Shown in pieces: positions 54,337-61,946 of a DNA stretch of 64,000 nt. Origin of the DNA: CALCLY01 sp900552775 (GTDB lineage: Bacteria; Bacillota; Clostridia; UMGS1883; UMGS1540); assembly GCA_937966555.1 (NCBI GenBank), contig CALCLY010000016.1:62001-126000 (forward strand). The letters are read 5' to 3'. Position 1 is the first letter of the stretch, and each line of letters opens with the position of its first letter. The position numbers were made by a program, and so were the translations under genes. The notes under the pieces are model-generated. The model worked only from the letters and a program-made list of their open reading frames with translations. It made no database searches and was not told the origin of the DNA.

Positions 54337-56321
54337 ATTGCGTCCACCTCCGCCATAATTTGTTGATTTGTGAAGCCTTTAAGGTTCATCGCTCCCGACA
54401 TACACGCAACCGTGCATGCGCCGCAGCCCTGACATACCGCCTCGTTAACAGACGCTACGCGGCGTGCCCTTGTTGTTCTGTCAGGCATTCTGAAATCCTT
54501 CACAACATATGTTATCGCGCCGTACGGACATACGTTTTCGCATGTCGAACAACCGTTACACATCATTTCGTCCGAATGAGCCACACAGGGGTTGCCCGTG
54601 AGCTTATCCTTGCACAGAAGACCTATAACCTTTGAAGCAGCGGCTCCCGCCTGAGAAACCGTTTCCGGAATATCTTTGGGGCCCTGGCACGCACCGGAGA
54701 GGTACACGCCCGCCGTCGGACTTTCAACGGGACGGAGCTTCGGATGAGCCTCTGTGAAAAAGTCGTTTGTATCCATACTTGCGGTGAGCATTGTAGCAAG
54801 CGGACGTGCCGATTTATCCGGCTCTATCGCAGCTGCAAGCACAACAAGATCCGCATCTATATTTATCTGTTTGCCGGCGATGAGATCGGACGCGCGCACT
54901 TTAAGCTTTTTGCCGTCCGGCATAACTTTGCCGACCATGCCTTTTATATAGTGAACGCCGTATTCCTCAACCGCGCGGCGGTAAAACTCGTCAAAGTTTT
55001 TGCCGGGTGTACGAACATCTATATAGAAAACATAAACGTCTGTGTCGGGGTACTTGTCCCTTGTGAGCATTGCGTGCTTTGCCGTGTACATACAGCAGAT
55101 TTTGGAGCAGTATTCCTTGCCCTTCTCGGCGCACGCTTCGCATCTTGAACCCACGCACTGAACAAACACTATTGTGTGCGGATGCTCTCCGTCCGAGGGG
55201 CGCAGAAGCTTTCCTGCCGTAGGTCCTGCCGCATTTGTAAGTCTTTCAAACTCAAGCGACGTAATTACGTCTTTTGACTGGCTGTACGCATACTCGTCGA
55301 ATTTCTCCATGGAAATCGGGTTATATCCCGTAGCAACAACAATTGCGCCGTATTTTTCCTTTATATATTCGTCTTTTGCCTTATAGTCTATGGCGCCCGC
55401 CGTACATATTTTGGAGCAGAGACCGCATTTGCCCGTTTTAAGCATTGTGCAGTAATCGGGGTCGATGGTTGCAACCTTCGGCACAGCCTGAGCAAAAGGA
55501 ATGTATATGGCGCGTCTTGTGTCCATTCCGAGGTTAAATTCATTGGGGACCTTCTTCTGAGGACATTTTTCAGTACAAGCGCCGCAGCCCGTGCACGCCT
55601 CTTCTTTAACAAATCTCGCACGTTTTTTAATCGTCACTTCAAAGTTGCCGACAAAGCCGCCGACCTCCGTAACCTCCGAGTACGAGAAAATTCTTATATT
55701 TTCGTTCTGCGCAACGTCAACCATTTTCGGCGTTAATATACACGCCGCACAGTCAAGCGTCGGAAATGTCTTGTCAAGCTGAGCCATTTTGCCGCCTATT
55801 GTCGGTTTTGTCTCAACAATGTCAACCGGAAATCCCGCGTCCGCTATGTCAAGCGCCGTCTGGATGCCGGCAATACCGCCGCCTATAACAAGCGCGCGCT
55901 TTGTAACGGGGCTTTCTCCCGGTGTTAAGGGTGTGTTTAATTTAACTTTTGCAACAGCGGCTTTTGCCAGAATAACGGCTTTTTCCGTGCCGACGGGCAT
56001 TTCTTTATGAACCCATGAGCACTGCTCGCGTATGTTTGCAATTTCAACCATATACGGATTTATGCCCGCTGCCGCCGCCGTTTTTCTGAACGTCACCTCA
56101 TGCATACGCGGCGAGCACGAACATACCACGATTCCCGTGAGGTTATGCTCCGCTATGGCGTCTTTTATTATGTCCTGTCCCGCTTGGGAACACATATACT
56201 GATAATCGGTGGAGAAAACAACCCCCGGCTCATGTTTAAGAGCCTCCGCAACCGATTTAACGTCTACCGTTCCGGCAATATTCGTGCCGCAATGGCAAAC
56301 AAATACACCTATTCTTTGCAT
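54327..56321 (-). CDS. hdrA: Heterodisulfide reductase subunit A (flavin bifurcation site)
   Basis: The 664-residue protein has an N-terminal Cys-rich domain (VFVCHCGTNIAGTV; CSCSPRMHEVTF), the FAD domain (VIGGGIAGIQTALDIA, about 145), an inserted two-cluster ferredoxin domain (CTGCGACTEKCP; CGLCSKIC), the thioredoxin-reductase-like remainder (FVQCVGSRCE; YCSKICCMYTAKHA) and C-terminal ferredoxin motifs (CNGCSTCENVCP; CQGCGACTVAC). This is the full HdrA plan, with the FAD that splits electron pairs in the methanogen complex. In this organism the low-potential branch should reduce ferredoxin and the high-potential branch should go through HdrCB. Confidence 0.94.
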   Translation of the reverse strand: MQRIGVFVCHCGTNIAGTVDVKSVAEALKHEPGVVFSTDYQYMCSQAGQDIIKDAIAEHNLTGIVVCSCSPRMHEVTFRKTAAAAGINPYMVEIANIREQCSWVHKEMPVGTEKAVILAKAAVAKVKLNTPLTPGESPVTKRALVIGGGIAGIQTALDIADAGFPVDIVETKPTIGGKMAQLDKTFPTLDCAACILTPKMVDVAQNENIRIFSYSEVTEVGGFVGNFEVTIKKRARFVKEEACTGCGACTEKCPQKKVPNEFNLGMDTRRAIYIPFAQAVPKVATIDPDYCTMLKTGKCGLCSKICTAGAIDYKAKDEYIKEKYGAIVVATGYNPISMEKFDEYAYSQSKDVITSLEFERLTNAAGPTAGKLLRPSDGEHPHTIVFVQCVGSRCEACAEKGKEYCSKICCMYTAKHAMLTRDKYPDTDVYVFYIDVRTPGKNFDEFYRRAVEEYGVHYIKGMVGKVMPDGKKLKVRASDLIAGKQINIDADLVVLAAAIEPDKSARPLATMLTASMDTNDFFTEAHPKLRPVESPTAGVYLSGACQGPKDIPETVSQAGAAASKVIGLLCKDKLTGNPCVAHSDEMMCNGCSTCENVCPYGAITYVVKDFRMPDRTTRARRVASVNEAVCQGCGACTVACMSGAMNLKGFTNQQIMAEVDAICK

Positions 56322-56337
56322 GGCTTGTATCTCCTTT

Positions 56338-56730
56338 CTACTTCGAGTATTTTCTGAATGCGCTCACAATCGCCTGCTGAGGCATATCCTCATCCGCAAT
56401 CTCGGGTATGTTGTCTGCCAAAAGATGATTTGCGCCTTTTTCTCTTACTGCAACAAGTCTCACCGCTTCTATAAGCTTAGCCGGCTCCACTCCGCGCGGA
56501 CATCTCTCAACGCACGCAAAGCATGAGAGACATTTGTATATCGAATCGGACTTTAAAAGTGCGTCGATATCTCCGGTTTCAACCATATATACAAACTGAT
56601 GCGGATGATATTCCATCTCGTCGTAGGAAGGACATGTGCCCGAGCATTTGCCGCATCTCATGCACTTTAAGGGATTAACTCCGCTTGTACGCAGAATCTG
56701 TTCTTTGATACGTTCCGTTTTACTCTGCAT
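56338..56730 (-). CDS. hdrC: Heterodisulfide reductase subunit C
   Basis: The 130-residue protein has the two [4Fe-4S] motifs of HdrC (CMRCGKCSGTCPSYDEM at about 22 and CLSCFACVERCPRGVEP at about 67). It relays electrons from HdrA to HdrB. It overlaps hdrB by eleven bases and precedes hdrA by 16. Size is shorter than methanogen HdrC (about 190) but normal for bacterial versions. Confidence 0.93.
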   Translation of the reverse strand: MQSKTERIKEQILRTSGVNPLKCMRCGKCSGTCPSYDEMEYHPHQFVYMVETGDIDALLKSDSIYKCLSCFACVERCPRGVEPAKLIEAVRLVAVREKGANHLLADNIPEIADEDMPQQAIVSAFRKYSK

Positions 56731-57526
56731 CGTCTTCCTCCTTCACTCCGAGAGCCTCTGCCAAAAGTTCCGTGAAATATACCACGGGTACAGGGCTTTC
56801 GTTCTTTACGAGATTGTATTTGCAAAGCGGACAAGCGGTAACAATCGTATCCGCTCCGCCTTTTTGCGCGCTTTCCGTCACGCTGCGGCTCTTCTTTGCC
56901 GCGGATTCCGCGTCTTCCAAAGCCACATAGCCGCCGCAGCACTCGTTTCTGAAAGGATATATCACGGGCTCTGCGCCGAGCGCTCTTATAAAGTCCTCCA
57001 TTATACGGGGATTCTCCGGATCGTCAAGCGCCATTACTTTGCCGGGGCGCAGCAAAAGGCAGCCGTAATATGCCGCGATTTTTCTGCCTGTGAGCGGGTT
57101 TTTAACCGCCTCGCGCACCTTGTCAAAGCCTATTTTGTCGCGCAGAAGCTCCAGATAATGACAAACCTCCGCTTCGCCTTCATACGGGGATTCAAAGTCT
57201 TTGTCCTGCGCCATGTAATTGTTTACGCGCGCGGTGAAATCCGCATCTGTCCGAATCTGATGATTCGTCTGTTTTATTACGTTATGACAGGCTGAACATA
57301 CCGTAACGAGGGGGCGCGAATTGTCTCTCGCTTCCTTGAGCGCACGAACGCTTGAAAGCTTTGTGGCAATTTCGTCTCCCGCGCTTACGAATACTCCGCC
57401 GCAGCACTGCCAGTTTTCTATCTCACAGAGCTCTGCGCCGAGAATCTCGGCGCAGCGGCGAGCGTAGAAATCAAGCTTTTTTGCTTTTGTGCGGAGGGTA
57501 CAGCCCGGAAAATAACTGACCTTCAT
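56720..57526 (-). CDS. hdrB: Heterodisulfide reductase subunit B (two CCG domains)
   Basis: The 268-residue protein starts at the ATG at 57526 (GGAGG eight bases upstream). Both CCG domains are complete: YFPGCTL, QCCGG and CSACHN in the first; YYGCLLLRP, ECCGG and CPLCKYN in the second. In methanogens these cysteines bind two non-cubane [4Fe-4S] clusters that cleave the CoM-CoB disulfide. As this bacterium is unlikely to have those thiols, HdrB here should reduce another disulfide or hand electrons to FrdB. Directly behind fumC. Confidence 0.93.
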   Translation of the reverse strand: MKVSYFPGCTLRTKAKKLDFYARRCAEILGAELCEIENWQCCGGVFVSAGDEIATKLSSVRALKEARDNSRPLVTVCSACHNVIKQTNHQIRTDADFTARVNNYMAQDKDFESPYEGEAEVCHYLELLRDKIGFDKVREAVKNPLTGRKIAAYYGCLLLRPGKVMALDDPENPRIMEDFIRALGAEPVIYPFRNECCGGYVALEDAESAAKKSRSVTESAQKGGADTIVTACPLCKYNLVKNESPVPVVYFTELLAEALGVKEEDDAE

Positions 57527-57543
57527 TTGTTTTACCTCCATTT

Positions 57544-58920
57544 TTACACCATTTGCTCGGGGTGGAACACCTCGTCAAATTTCTCTGCCGTAAGGAAACC
57601 GAGCTCAACACAGGCTTCCTTCAAAGATATATTGTCCTTATACGCTTTTTTTGCGGTTTTTGCAGCGTTTTCATATCCGATATACGGATTGAGCGCCGTA
57701 ACAAGCATAAGCGAATTATAAAGATTGTGATGCATTTTTTCCTTGTTTGCCTTTATGCCGACTGCGCAGTTTTTGTTGAAGGACACTATAGCCTCCGCCA
57801 AAAGCCTTGCCGACTGCAAAAAGTTATAAGCCGCAACGGGCATGAACACGTTAAGCTCAAAGTTGCCCTGCGATGCCGCAATGCTTATCGCCGTGTCGTT
57901 GCCCATAACCTGAACCGCTACCATTGTAACCGCCTCGCACTGCGTGGGGTTAACCTTGCCCGGCATAATCGAGGAGCCCGGCTCGTTTTCGGGAATAAAT
58001 ATCTCTCCGAGACCGTCTCTGGGGCCGGACGCCAGCCATCTTATATCGTTTGCTATTTTAAGCATATCGCACGCTGTGGCTTTGATTGCTCCGTGTGCGA
58101 ACACAATCTCGTCTTTTGATGTGAGCGCGTGGAACTTGTTTGCAGCCGTAACAAACGGTTTGCCCGTTAAAAGCTCAACTTTTTTTGCCACAAGCTCCGA
58201 AAAGCCTTTCGGCGCGTTAAGACCCGTGCCGACAGCCGTGCCGCCCAAAGCAAGCTCATACAAAGGCTTCAAAGCCATGTGCAGCAGCTCTGCGTCTCTC
58301 TCAAGGCTTGATCTCCAGCCGCTTATCTCCTGGCTGAATTTAATGGGAGTTGCGTCCTGAAGGTGCGTACGCCCCGATTTAACTATGCCTTCGTTCTCTT
58401 CCTCGAGCTTTTTAAATGTTTCTATAAGCGTTTCTACAGCCGGAAGAAGCTTGTCCTCTATAGCCGTTACCGCCGAAATATGCATAGCCGTGGGGAAAGT
58501 GTCGTTTGAAGACTGGCTCATATTAATATCGTCATTGGGGTGCGCAATTTTTTTGCCCGCTATCTGATTTGCGCGGTTTGCGATAACCTCGTTTGCGTTC
58601 ATGTTAGACTGCGTTCCCGAACCCGTCTGCCATACGACAAGCGGAAAATGGGCGTTAAGCTCGCCCGAGATAACCTCATCGCATGCCTTTTCTATTGCCG
58701 CAAGTTTTTCATCCGTCATTTTTTCGGGTTTGAGTTCGTGATTTGCAAGTGCGGCAGCTTTCTTTAATATTCCGAAAGCGTGTGTGATTTCGCGCGGCAT
58801 TGTTTCAATATCCACGCCTATTTCAAAATTCTCATGGCTTCTCTGCGTCTGTGCCGCCCAAAGCTTATCTGCCGGCACCAAAACTTCACCCATGGAATCA
58901 TGTTCTTTACGGTATTCCAT
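57544..58920 (-). CDS. fumC: Fumarate hydratase, class II
   Basis: Reversible hydration of fumarate to malate. The 458-residue protein is of standard length and has the family signature GSSIMPGKVNPTQCE (SS loop with catalytic Ser near 314), SGRTHLQDATPI (catalytic His near 185) and TGSGTQSNMNANEV. Class II enzymes need no iron-sulfur cluster, in contrast to the common class I fumarases of anaerobes. In the operon it lies between mdh (12 bases upstream) and hdrB (17 bases downstream), so it would run malate to fumarate for the reductase. Confidence 0.96.
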   Translation of the reverse strand: MEYRKEHDSMGEVLVPADKLWAAQTQRSHENFEIGVDIETMPREITHAFGILKKAAALANHELKPEKMTDEKLAAIEKACDEVISGELNAHFPLVVWQTGSGTQSNMNANEVIANRANQIAGKKIAHPNDDINMSQSSNDTFPTAMHISAVTAIEDKLLPAVETLIETFKKLEEENEGIVKSGRTHLQDATPIKFSQEISGWRSSLERDAELLHMALKPLYELALGGTAVGTGLNAPKGFSELVAKKVELLTGKPFVTAANKFHALTSKDEIVFAHGAIKATACDMLKIANDIRWLASGPRDGLGEIFIPENEPGSSIMPGKVNPTQCEAVTMVAVQVMGNDTAISIAASQGNFELNVFMPVAAYNFLQSARLLAEAIVSFNKNCAVGIKANKEKMHHNLYNSLMLVTALNPYIGYENAAKTAKKAYKDNISLKEACVELGFLTAEKFDEVFHPEQMV

Positions 58921-58932
58921 TAAAGCACTCCC

Positions 58933-59877
58933 TTATATATCAAGATTTTTTATAACTTCTTTAAGCGTTGCTTCACTCTTATGCAGCTTTGCAATCTCTT
59001 CTTCCGTAAGCGGAACAAGCACTTTCGAGCGCGCACCGTCTTTTCCGACGATGTTAAGCACACTGAGACAAACATCGTCAACGCCGTATTCGCCGTGCAT
59101 CAATGTCGAAACCGTCATTGTCGTGTCAATTCCGCCCAAAAGGCATTTAACTATATGACAAACCGAAATGGAAACGGCATAGAAAGTCGCACCCTTGCGC
59201 TCTATAACTCTTGCGCCCGATTTGCGCACATACTGCTCGACCTCCTCGTAGCTGAACTCGGGATAAGCCGAATCGGCGCGTGTAATAAGTCTGTCGCAGT
59301 CGGCTATCGGAATGTTTGAAATGTTTGCAATCGACCACGGCACAAACGATGAATCACCGTGCTCGCCGTATACGTACGCGTGCACGTTGCCCTGGTTGAT
59401 ATCATAGTACTCGGAAAGTCTCGCTCTTAAGCGCGCCGTATCCAAAATCGTGCCCGAGCCTATGATTCTGTTTTCCGGCAGACCCGATCTTTTGCAGAAA
59501 GTATACGTCAGTATATCAACCGGATTACTTACTATAATATAGGTAGCGTCCGGCGCATGCTTTGTGATCTGGGGGATAATCTGTTTCGTGATATTTACGT
59601 TTGTCTGCGCAAGCTCAAGTCTCGACTGACCTGCCTTTCTTGCCATACCCGACGTAATTATTACAATATTTGAACCCTCCGCGTCGCGGTAATCGCCCGC
59701 GTAAACCGAACATGCTCCGCAGAAAGGGATGCCCTGTCTTATATCCAGCGCTTCACCGAGAGCCTTTTCGTTGTTAATGTCGATCATAACTATTTCGGAA
59801 GCCGTTCCCATAACCGCAAGCGTATACGCTATTGTGGAACCTACGCTTCCGGTTCCGATAATAGAAATCTTATTCAT
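58933..59877 (-). CDS. mdh: Malate dehydrogenase on an LDH-type scaffold
   Basis: The 314-residue protein starts at the ATG at 59877 (GAGGTG upstream). It has the NAD site GTGSVGS, Asp33 for NAD preference, GSGTILDTARLR and YGEHGDSSFVPWS, all close to lactate dehydrogenases. The substrate-specificity position, Gln102 in LDH and Arg102 in MDH, is Arg80 here (MARKAGQSR), which binds the second carboxylate of oxaloacetate. With fumC and fumarate reductase behind it, malate dehydrogenase is the better call than lactate dehydrogenase. First gene of the operon, under the Rex/LysR-type promoter. Confidence 0.85.
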   Translation of the reverse strand: MNKISIIGTGSVGSTIAYTLAVMGTASEIVMIDINNEKALGEALDIRQGIPFCGACSVYAGDYRDAEGSNIVIITSGMARKAGQSRLELAQTNVNITKQIIPQITKHAPDATYIIVSNPVDILTYTFCKRSGLPENRIIGSGTILDTARLRARLSEYYDINQGNVHAYVYGEHGDSSFVPWSIANISNIPIADCDRLITRADSAYPEFSYEEVEQYVRKSGARVIERKGATFYAVSISVCHIVKCLLGGIDTTMTVSTLMHGEYGVDDVCLSVLNIVGKDGARSKVLVPLTEEEIAKLHKSEATLKEVIKNLDI

Positions 59878-59912
59878 ACACACACCTCATTTATTCTTAT
59901 TTTCTCGACAAT

Positions 59913-59941
59913 ATAGTATCATATTGTTAAAGTTTTAGCAA
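59913..59941 (-). promoter_or_regulatory. Promoter of the mdh-frdA operon
   Basis: Minus strand: TTGCTA (59936-59941), 17-base spacer, TACTAT (59913-59918) preceded by TGA (extended -10). Transcription should start near 59906, about 30 bases before the ATG at 59877. The moderate -35 suits an activated promoter. Confidence 0.65.
59924..59941. promoter_or_regulatory. Rex-type redox operator
   Basis: TTGTTAAAGTTTTAGCAA differs in one base from the symmetric Rex pattern TTGTTAA-N4-TTAACAA. It covers the -35 box and most of the spacer, where the NADH-sensing repressor Rex would block RNA polymerase. When NADH is high Rex leaves DNA, matching an NADH-consuming fumarate branch. The rex gene is not in the window. 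Confidence 0.7.
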
Positions 59942-59960
59942 TGTTTATTTTTGCATGTTA

Positions 59961-59982
59961 GATATATCAAAAATGATATATC
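59961..59982. promoter_or_regulatory. Paired palindrome, candidate LysR-type activator site
   Basis: Two copies of GATATATC (59961-59968 and 59975-59982) separated by six bases form a larger dyad. Its centre is about 65 bases upstream of the predicted start of transcription, the usual place for a LysR-type recognition site. A third copy lies at 60101-60108. The LysR gene just upstream is the obvious candidate. Confidence 0.55.
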
Positions 59983-60007
59983 TGCAAAAAAACGCGCCAA
60001 AACGCCG

Positions 60008-60044
60008 TTTCAGCAGTTGTTCTGATTAGAAGCAACTGCTGAAA
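60008..60044 (-). terminator. Hairpin behind the LysR gene
   Basis: Twelve-base arms TTTCAGCAGTTG (60008-60019) and CAACTGCTGAAA (60033-60044), with an inner TTCT/AGAA stem. On the minus strand a seven-T run lies about 18 bases on. It should separate the LysR transcript from the mdh promoter. Confidence 0.65.
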
Positions 60045-60100
60045 ACTTTCATTTATTTTAATTGTAAAAGAGAATTTTTATACTTCGCATTATAAAAAAT

Positions 60101-60108
60101 GATATATC
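60101..60108. repeat. Third GATATATC copy
   Basis: An isolated GATATATC in the same AAAATGATATATC context as the copy at 59975-59982, close to the 3' end of the LysR gene. It may be an auxiliary site, about 130 bases from the main pair. Confidence 0.35.
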
Positions 60109-60124
60109 GGAAAAATAAGGGAAA

Positions 60125-61051
60125 TCAGCCGAAGACATTTTTTTTGGATTTTCGCAGTTCTTCGAGGAAAATTCTGTCAAGCTGCGTAAGGCGGTATGTT
60201 TTTTTTCTTATTATGACATCCTTGCACGACCTTCCGCTGTCGCTGCACGGAATCTGGACAAGTCCGTATCTTTCCGCCGTCTCATGCGACACCGGTGAAT
60301 CCCATATAAAAGCCTGCGGATTTTTTGATATAAGCTCCAGTCTTCCGGCGCGTTCGTAAACATAGATGCGGCGGCTTGATTTTGTTTCGTCCTCGGGTTT
60401 CTTTCTTTCGGAAGTTGCGGATGAGGGCACAAAGGGGTCTGCGTGGGCAATTTCAATATAGTTTTTCACATCTTCGTAACTCACGCTTTTTTTCTCCGCA
60501 AGAGGGCTTTTGATGCTGACTATAAGCACATAGTTAAATTCCGCCGCCACTTCATAGGAAAGTTCTTTTTCGGTTAAAAGCTTTCTGTAATATGTGTCAA
60601 GATTTTCGGCATAACGGATTATTCCTATCCTGTAGCCGGCTTCGTAAACATTTCTTATGGTTTGGCGCGCATTTGTCTCGGTATAAATTATCTCCGCACT
60701 TTTTTCGCGGTTTACGGCAAGCGAAAATTTAACAAAAGCTTCCGATATATATTCGGCGCGCGGCACTGAAGCCGAAAACTTTTTTTTGCCCGGCATATTG
60801 CTTTTGAAAATCGCCTCAACCTCGTAAACCTGATTTAAAATATTATTGGCATATACCAAAAAAGTCTCCCCTTCGGGTGTGGGTGACATTCCCTTCGGAT
60901 TGCGCACAAAAAGCTTAACTCCGAGGGAGCTTTCAAGCTCTTTTATAGAGCGGCTGAGATTCGGCTGATTCACAAGCAGATTTTCCGCCGCTTTATTAAT
61001 GGAGCCGCACCTTGCCACCTCAAGCGCATATTTCATTTGAAGCATATTCAT
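60125..61051 (-). CDS. LysR-family transcriptional regulator
   Basis: The 308-residue protein has the LysR helix-turn-helix at the N-terminus (MKYALEVARCGSINKAAENL, then NQPNLSRSIKELESSLGVKLF) and a periplasmic-binding-protein-like effector domain (about 90-290). It starts at the ATG at 61051 with GGAG upstream. Unlike many LysR genes it is not divergent; it lies upstream of, and in the same direction as, the mdh operon. A carboxylate such as malate or fumarate would be a logical effector, but this is inference. It follows the DtxR gene by 16 bases. Confidence 0.93.
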   Translation of the reverse strand: MNMLQMKYALEVARCGSINKAAENLLVNQPNLSRSIKELESSLGVKLFVRNPKGMSPTPEGETFLVYANNILNQVYEVEAIFKSNMPGKKKFSASVPRAEYISEAFVKFSLAVNREKSAEIIYTETNARQTIRNVYEAGYRIGIIRYAENLDTYYRKLLTEKELSYEVAAEFNYVLIVSIKSPLAEKKSVSYEDVKNYIEIAHADPFVPSSATSERKKPEDETKSSRRIYVYERAGRLELISKNPQAFIWDSPVSHETAERYGLVQIPCSDSGRSCKDVIIRKKTYRLTQLDRIFLEELRKSKKNVFG

Positions 61052-61067
61052 AAAACATTCTCCGTTT

Positions 61068-61451
61068 TCAGTCCGTATTGTCTGCTTTGAATTTCAAAAG
61101 ATGTTCCTTAAGCTTGTCAAACGTTTCGGGGCTTATGTCATGCTCTATGCGGCAGCTGTCTTCATACGCGGTTTTTTTGTCAACCCCCAGAGCTATAAGC
61201 GCTTTTGCTATAAGTTCATGTCTCTCGTAAACTTTTGAAGCTATCTCCATTCCCTTGTCGGTGAGGTTTATGGCGCCGTCATGCTCCATTGTTATATACC
61301 CTTCCTCACGGAAACCTTTCATCGCCACCGACACACTCGGCTTTGTGAAATTTAAGTGATTGGCAATATCCACGCTGCGCACATTGCCTTTTTCCTTCTT
61401 TATCATAAGTATTGCTTCAAGATAGTTTTCCGCCGATTCTTTAATTATCAT
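61068..61451 (-). CDS. DtxR/MntR-family metalloregulator, iron-type
   Basis: The 127-residue protein has the winged helix of DtxR-like repressors (VRSVDIANHLNFTKPSVSVAM, then GYITMEHDGAINLTDKG) and the dimerisation/metal domain (YERHELIAKAL, EDSCRIEHDIS). It lacks the C-terminal SH3-like domain, as in MntR. At the metal-selectivity position it has Cys (S-C-R-I-E-H), as in iron-sensing DtxR, instead of the Glu of manganese-sensing MntR. With the divergent feo genes and their operators, an Fe(II)-dependent repressor is likely. Confidence 0.9.
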   Translation of the reverse strand: MIIKESAENYLEAILMIKKEKGNVRSVDIANHLNFTKPSVSVAMKGFREEGYITMEHDGAINLTDKGMEIASKVYERHELIAKALIALGVDKKTAYEDSCRIEHDISPETFDKLKEHLLKFKADNTD

Positions 61452-61480
61452 ACTTCTACCCTCTGATTAGTTTTTCTTAC

Positions 61481-61509
61481 AGTATATCACATTAAACCGC
61501 GTATGTCAA
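61481..61509 (-). promoter_or_regulatory. Promoter of the DtxR-family gene
   Basis: Minus strand: TTGACA (61504-61509), 17-base spacer, TATACT (61481-61486) with TGA before it. Near-consensus, about 30 bases before the ATG. Confidence 0.88.
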
Positions 61510-61603
61510 ATATCTAAAAACCATTCTTTGCACAAAGCAAGCCCAAAATGAAACATCTTCTCTATTCAAATTTACAAATTTTAAAAAAAATTTTTAAAAG
61601 CTA

Positions 61604-61632
61604 TTGACACGCAGAGTTAGTTATGCTAAACT
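61604..61632 (+). promoter_or_regulatory. Promoter of the feo operon
   Basis: TTGACA (61604-61609), 17-base spacer, TAAACT (61627-61632) with TGC in front. The -10 box is inside the first DtxR-like operator. Confidence 0.88.
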
Positions 61633-61635
61633 AAC
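61616..61635. promoter_or_regulatory. DtxR-like operator 1, over the feo -10 box
   Basis: Imperfect dyad GTTAGTTATGCTAAACTAAC; both ends share the TTAG/CTAA arms of the DtxR/IdeR consensus. Occupation would block the feo promoter directly. Confidence 0.7.
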
Positions 61636-61642
61636 AGTAAAA

Positions 61643-61660
61643 GGTTAGCATTGGCTAACC
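61643..61660. promoter_or_regulatory. DtxR-like operator 2
   Basis: Perfect dyad GGTTAGCATTGGCTAACC, seven-base arms with four bases between. Close to the DtxR consensus core, just downstream of the transcription start. Confidence 0.75.
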
Positions 61661-61676
61661 AAAAAAAATGTCTATC

Positions 61677-61694
61677 GGTTAGACCCTTCTAACC
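61677..61694. promoter_or_regulatory. DtxR-like operator 3
   Basis: Perfect six-base arms GGTTAG and CTAACC with six bases between, ending five bases before the feoA ribosome-binding site. Confidence 0.65.
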
Positions 61695-61710
61695 CGAATG
61701 GAGGTTACTT

Positions 61711-61923
61711 ATGATGCCGCTCAGCTTGGCTAATGTGGGAGAAAACAACATAATCAAAAAAATAGGCGGAAACCCGGAGGTTAAAAAGCACCTCGAAAAT
61801 TTAGGCTTTGTGGTTGGCGGGAACGTGCAGATTGTAAGTGCGCTCGGCGGAAACGTTATAGTCAACGTAAAGGAAGCGCGCGTTGCAATAAGCGAAGAAA
61901 TGGCACGTAAAATCATGGTTTGA
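61711..61923 (+). CDS. feoA: FeoA-domain protein (first copy)
   Basis: The 70-residue protein is a single SH3-like FeoA domain (GGNPEVKKHLENLGFVVGG, then GNVIVNVKEARVAISEEMA). FeoA is a small cytoplasmic partner of the iron transporter FeoB. The ATG at 61711 has GGAGG six bases upstream. Two consecutive feoA genes before feoB are common in Clostridia. Confidence 0.93.
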   Translation: MMPLSLANVGENNIIKKIGGNPEVKKHLENLGFVVGGNVQIVSALGGNVIVNVKEARVAISEEMARKIMV

Positions 61924-61946
61924 ATTTTTTATAAGGAGGAAGAAAA

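Noticed and set aside
58933..59877. L-lactate dehydrogenase call
   Set aside because: Scaffold is LDH-like, but the Arg at the specificity position and the fumC/fumarate reductase context favour malate dehydrogenase.
61643..61660. GGTTAGCATTGGCTAACC as a terminator in front of feoA
   Set aside because: It is followed by A, not T, and matches the operator arms repeated twice nearby, so an operator is the better reading.
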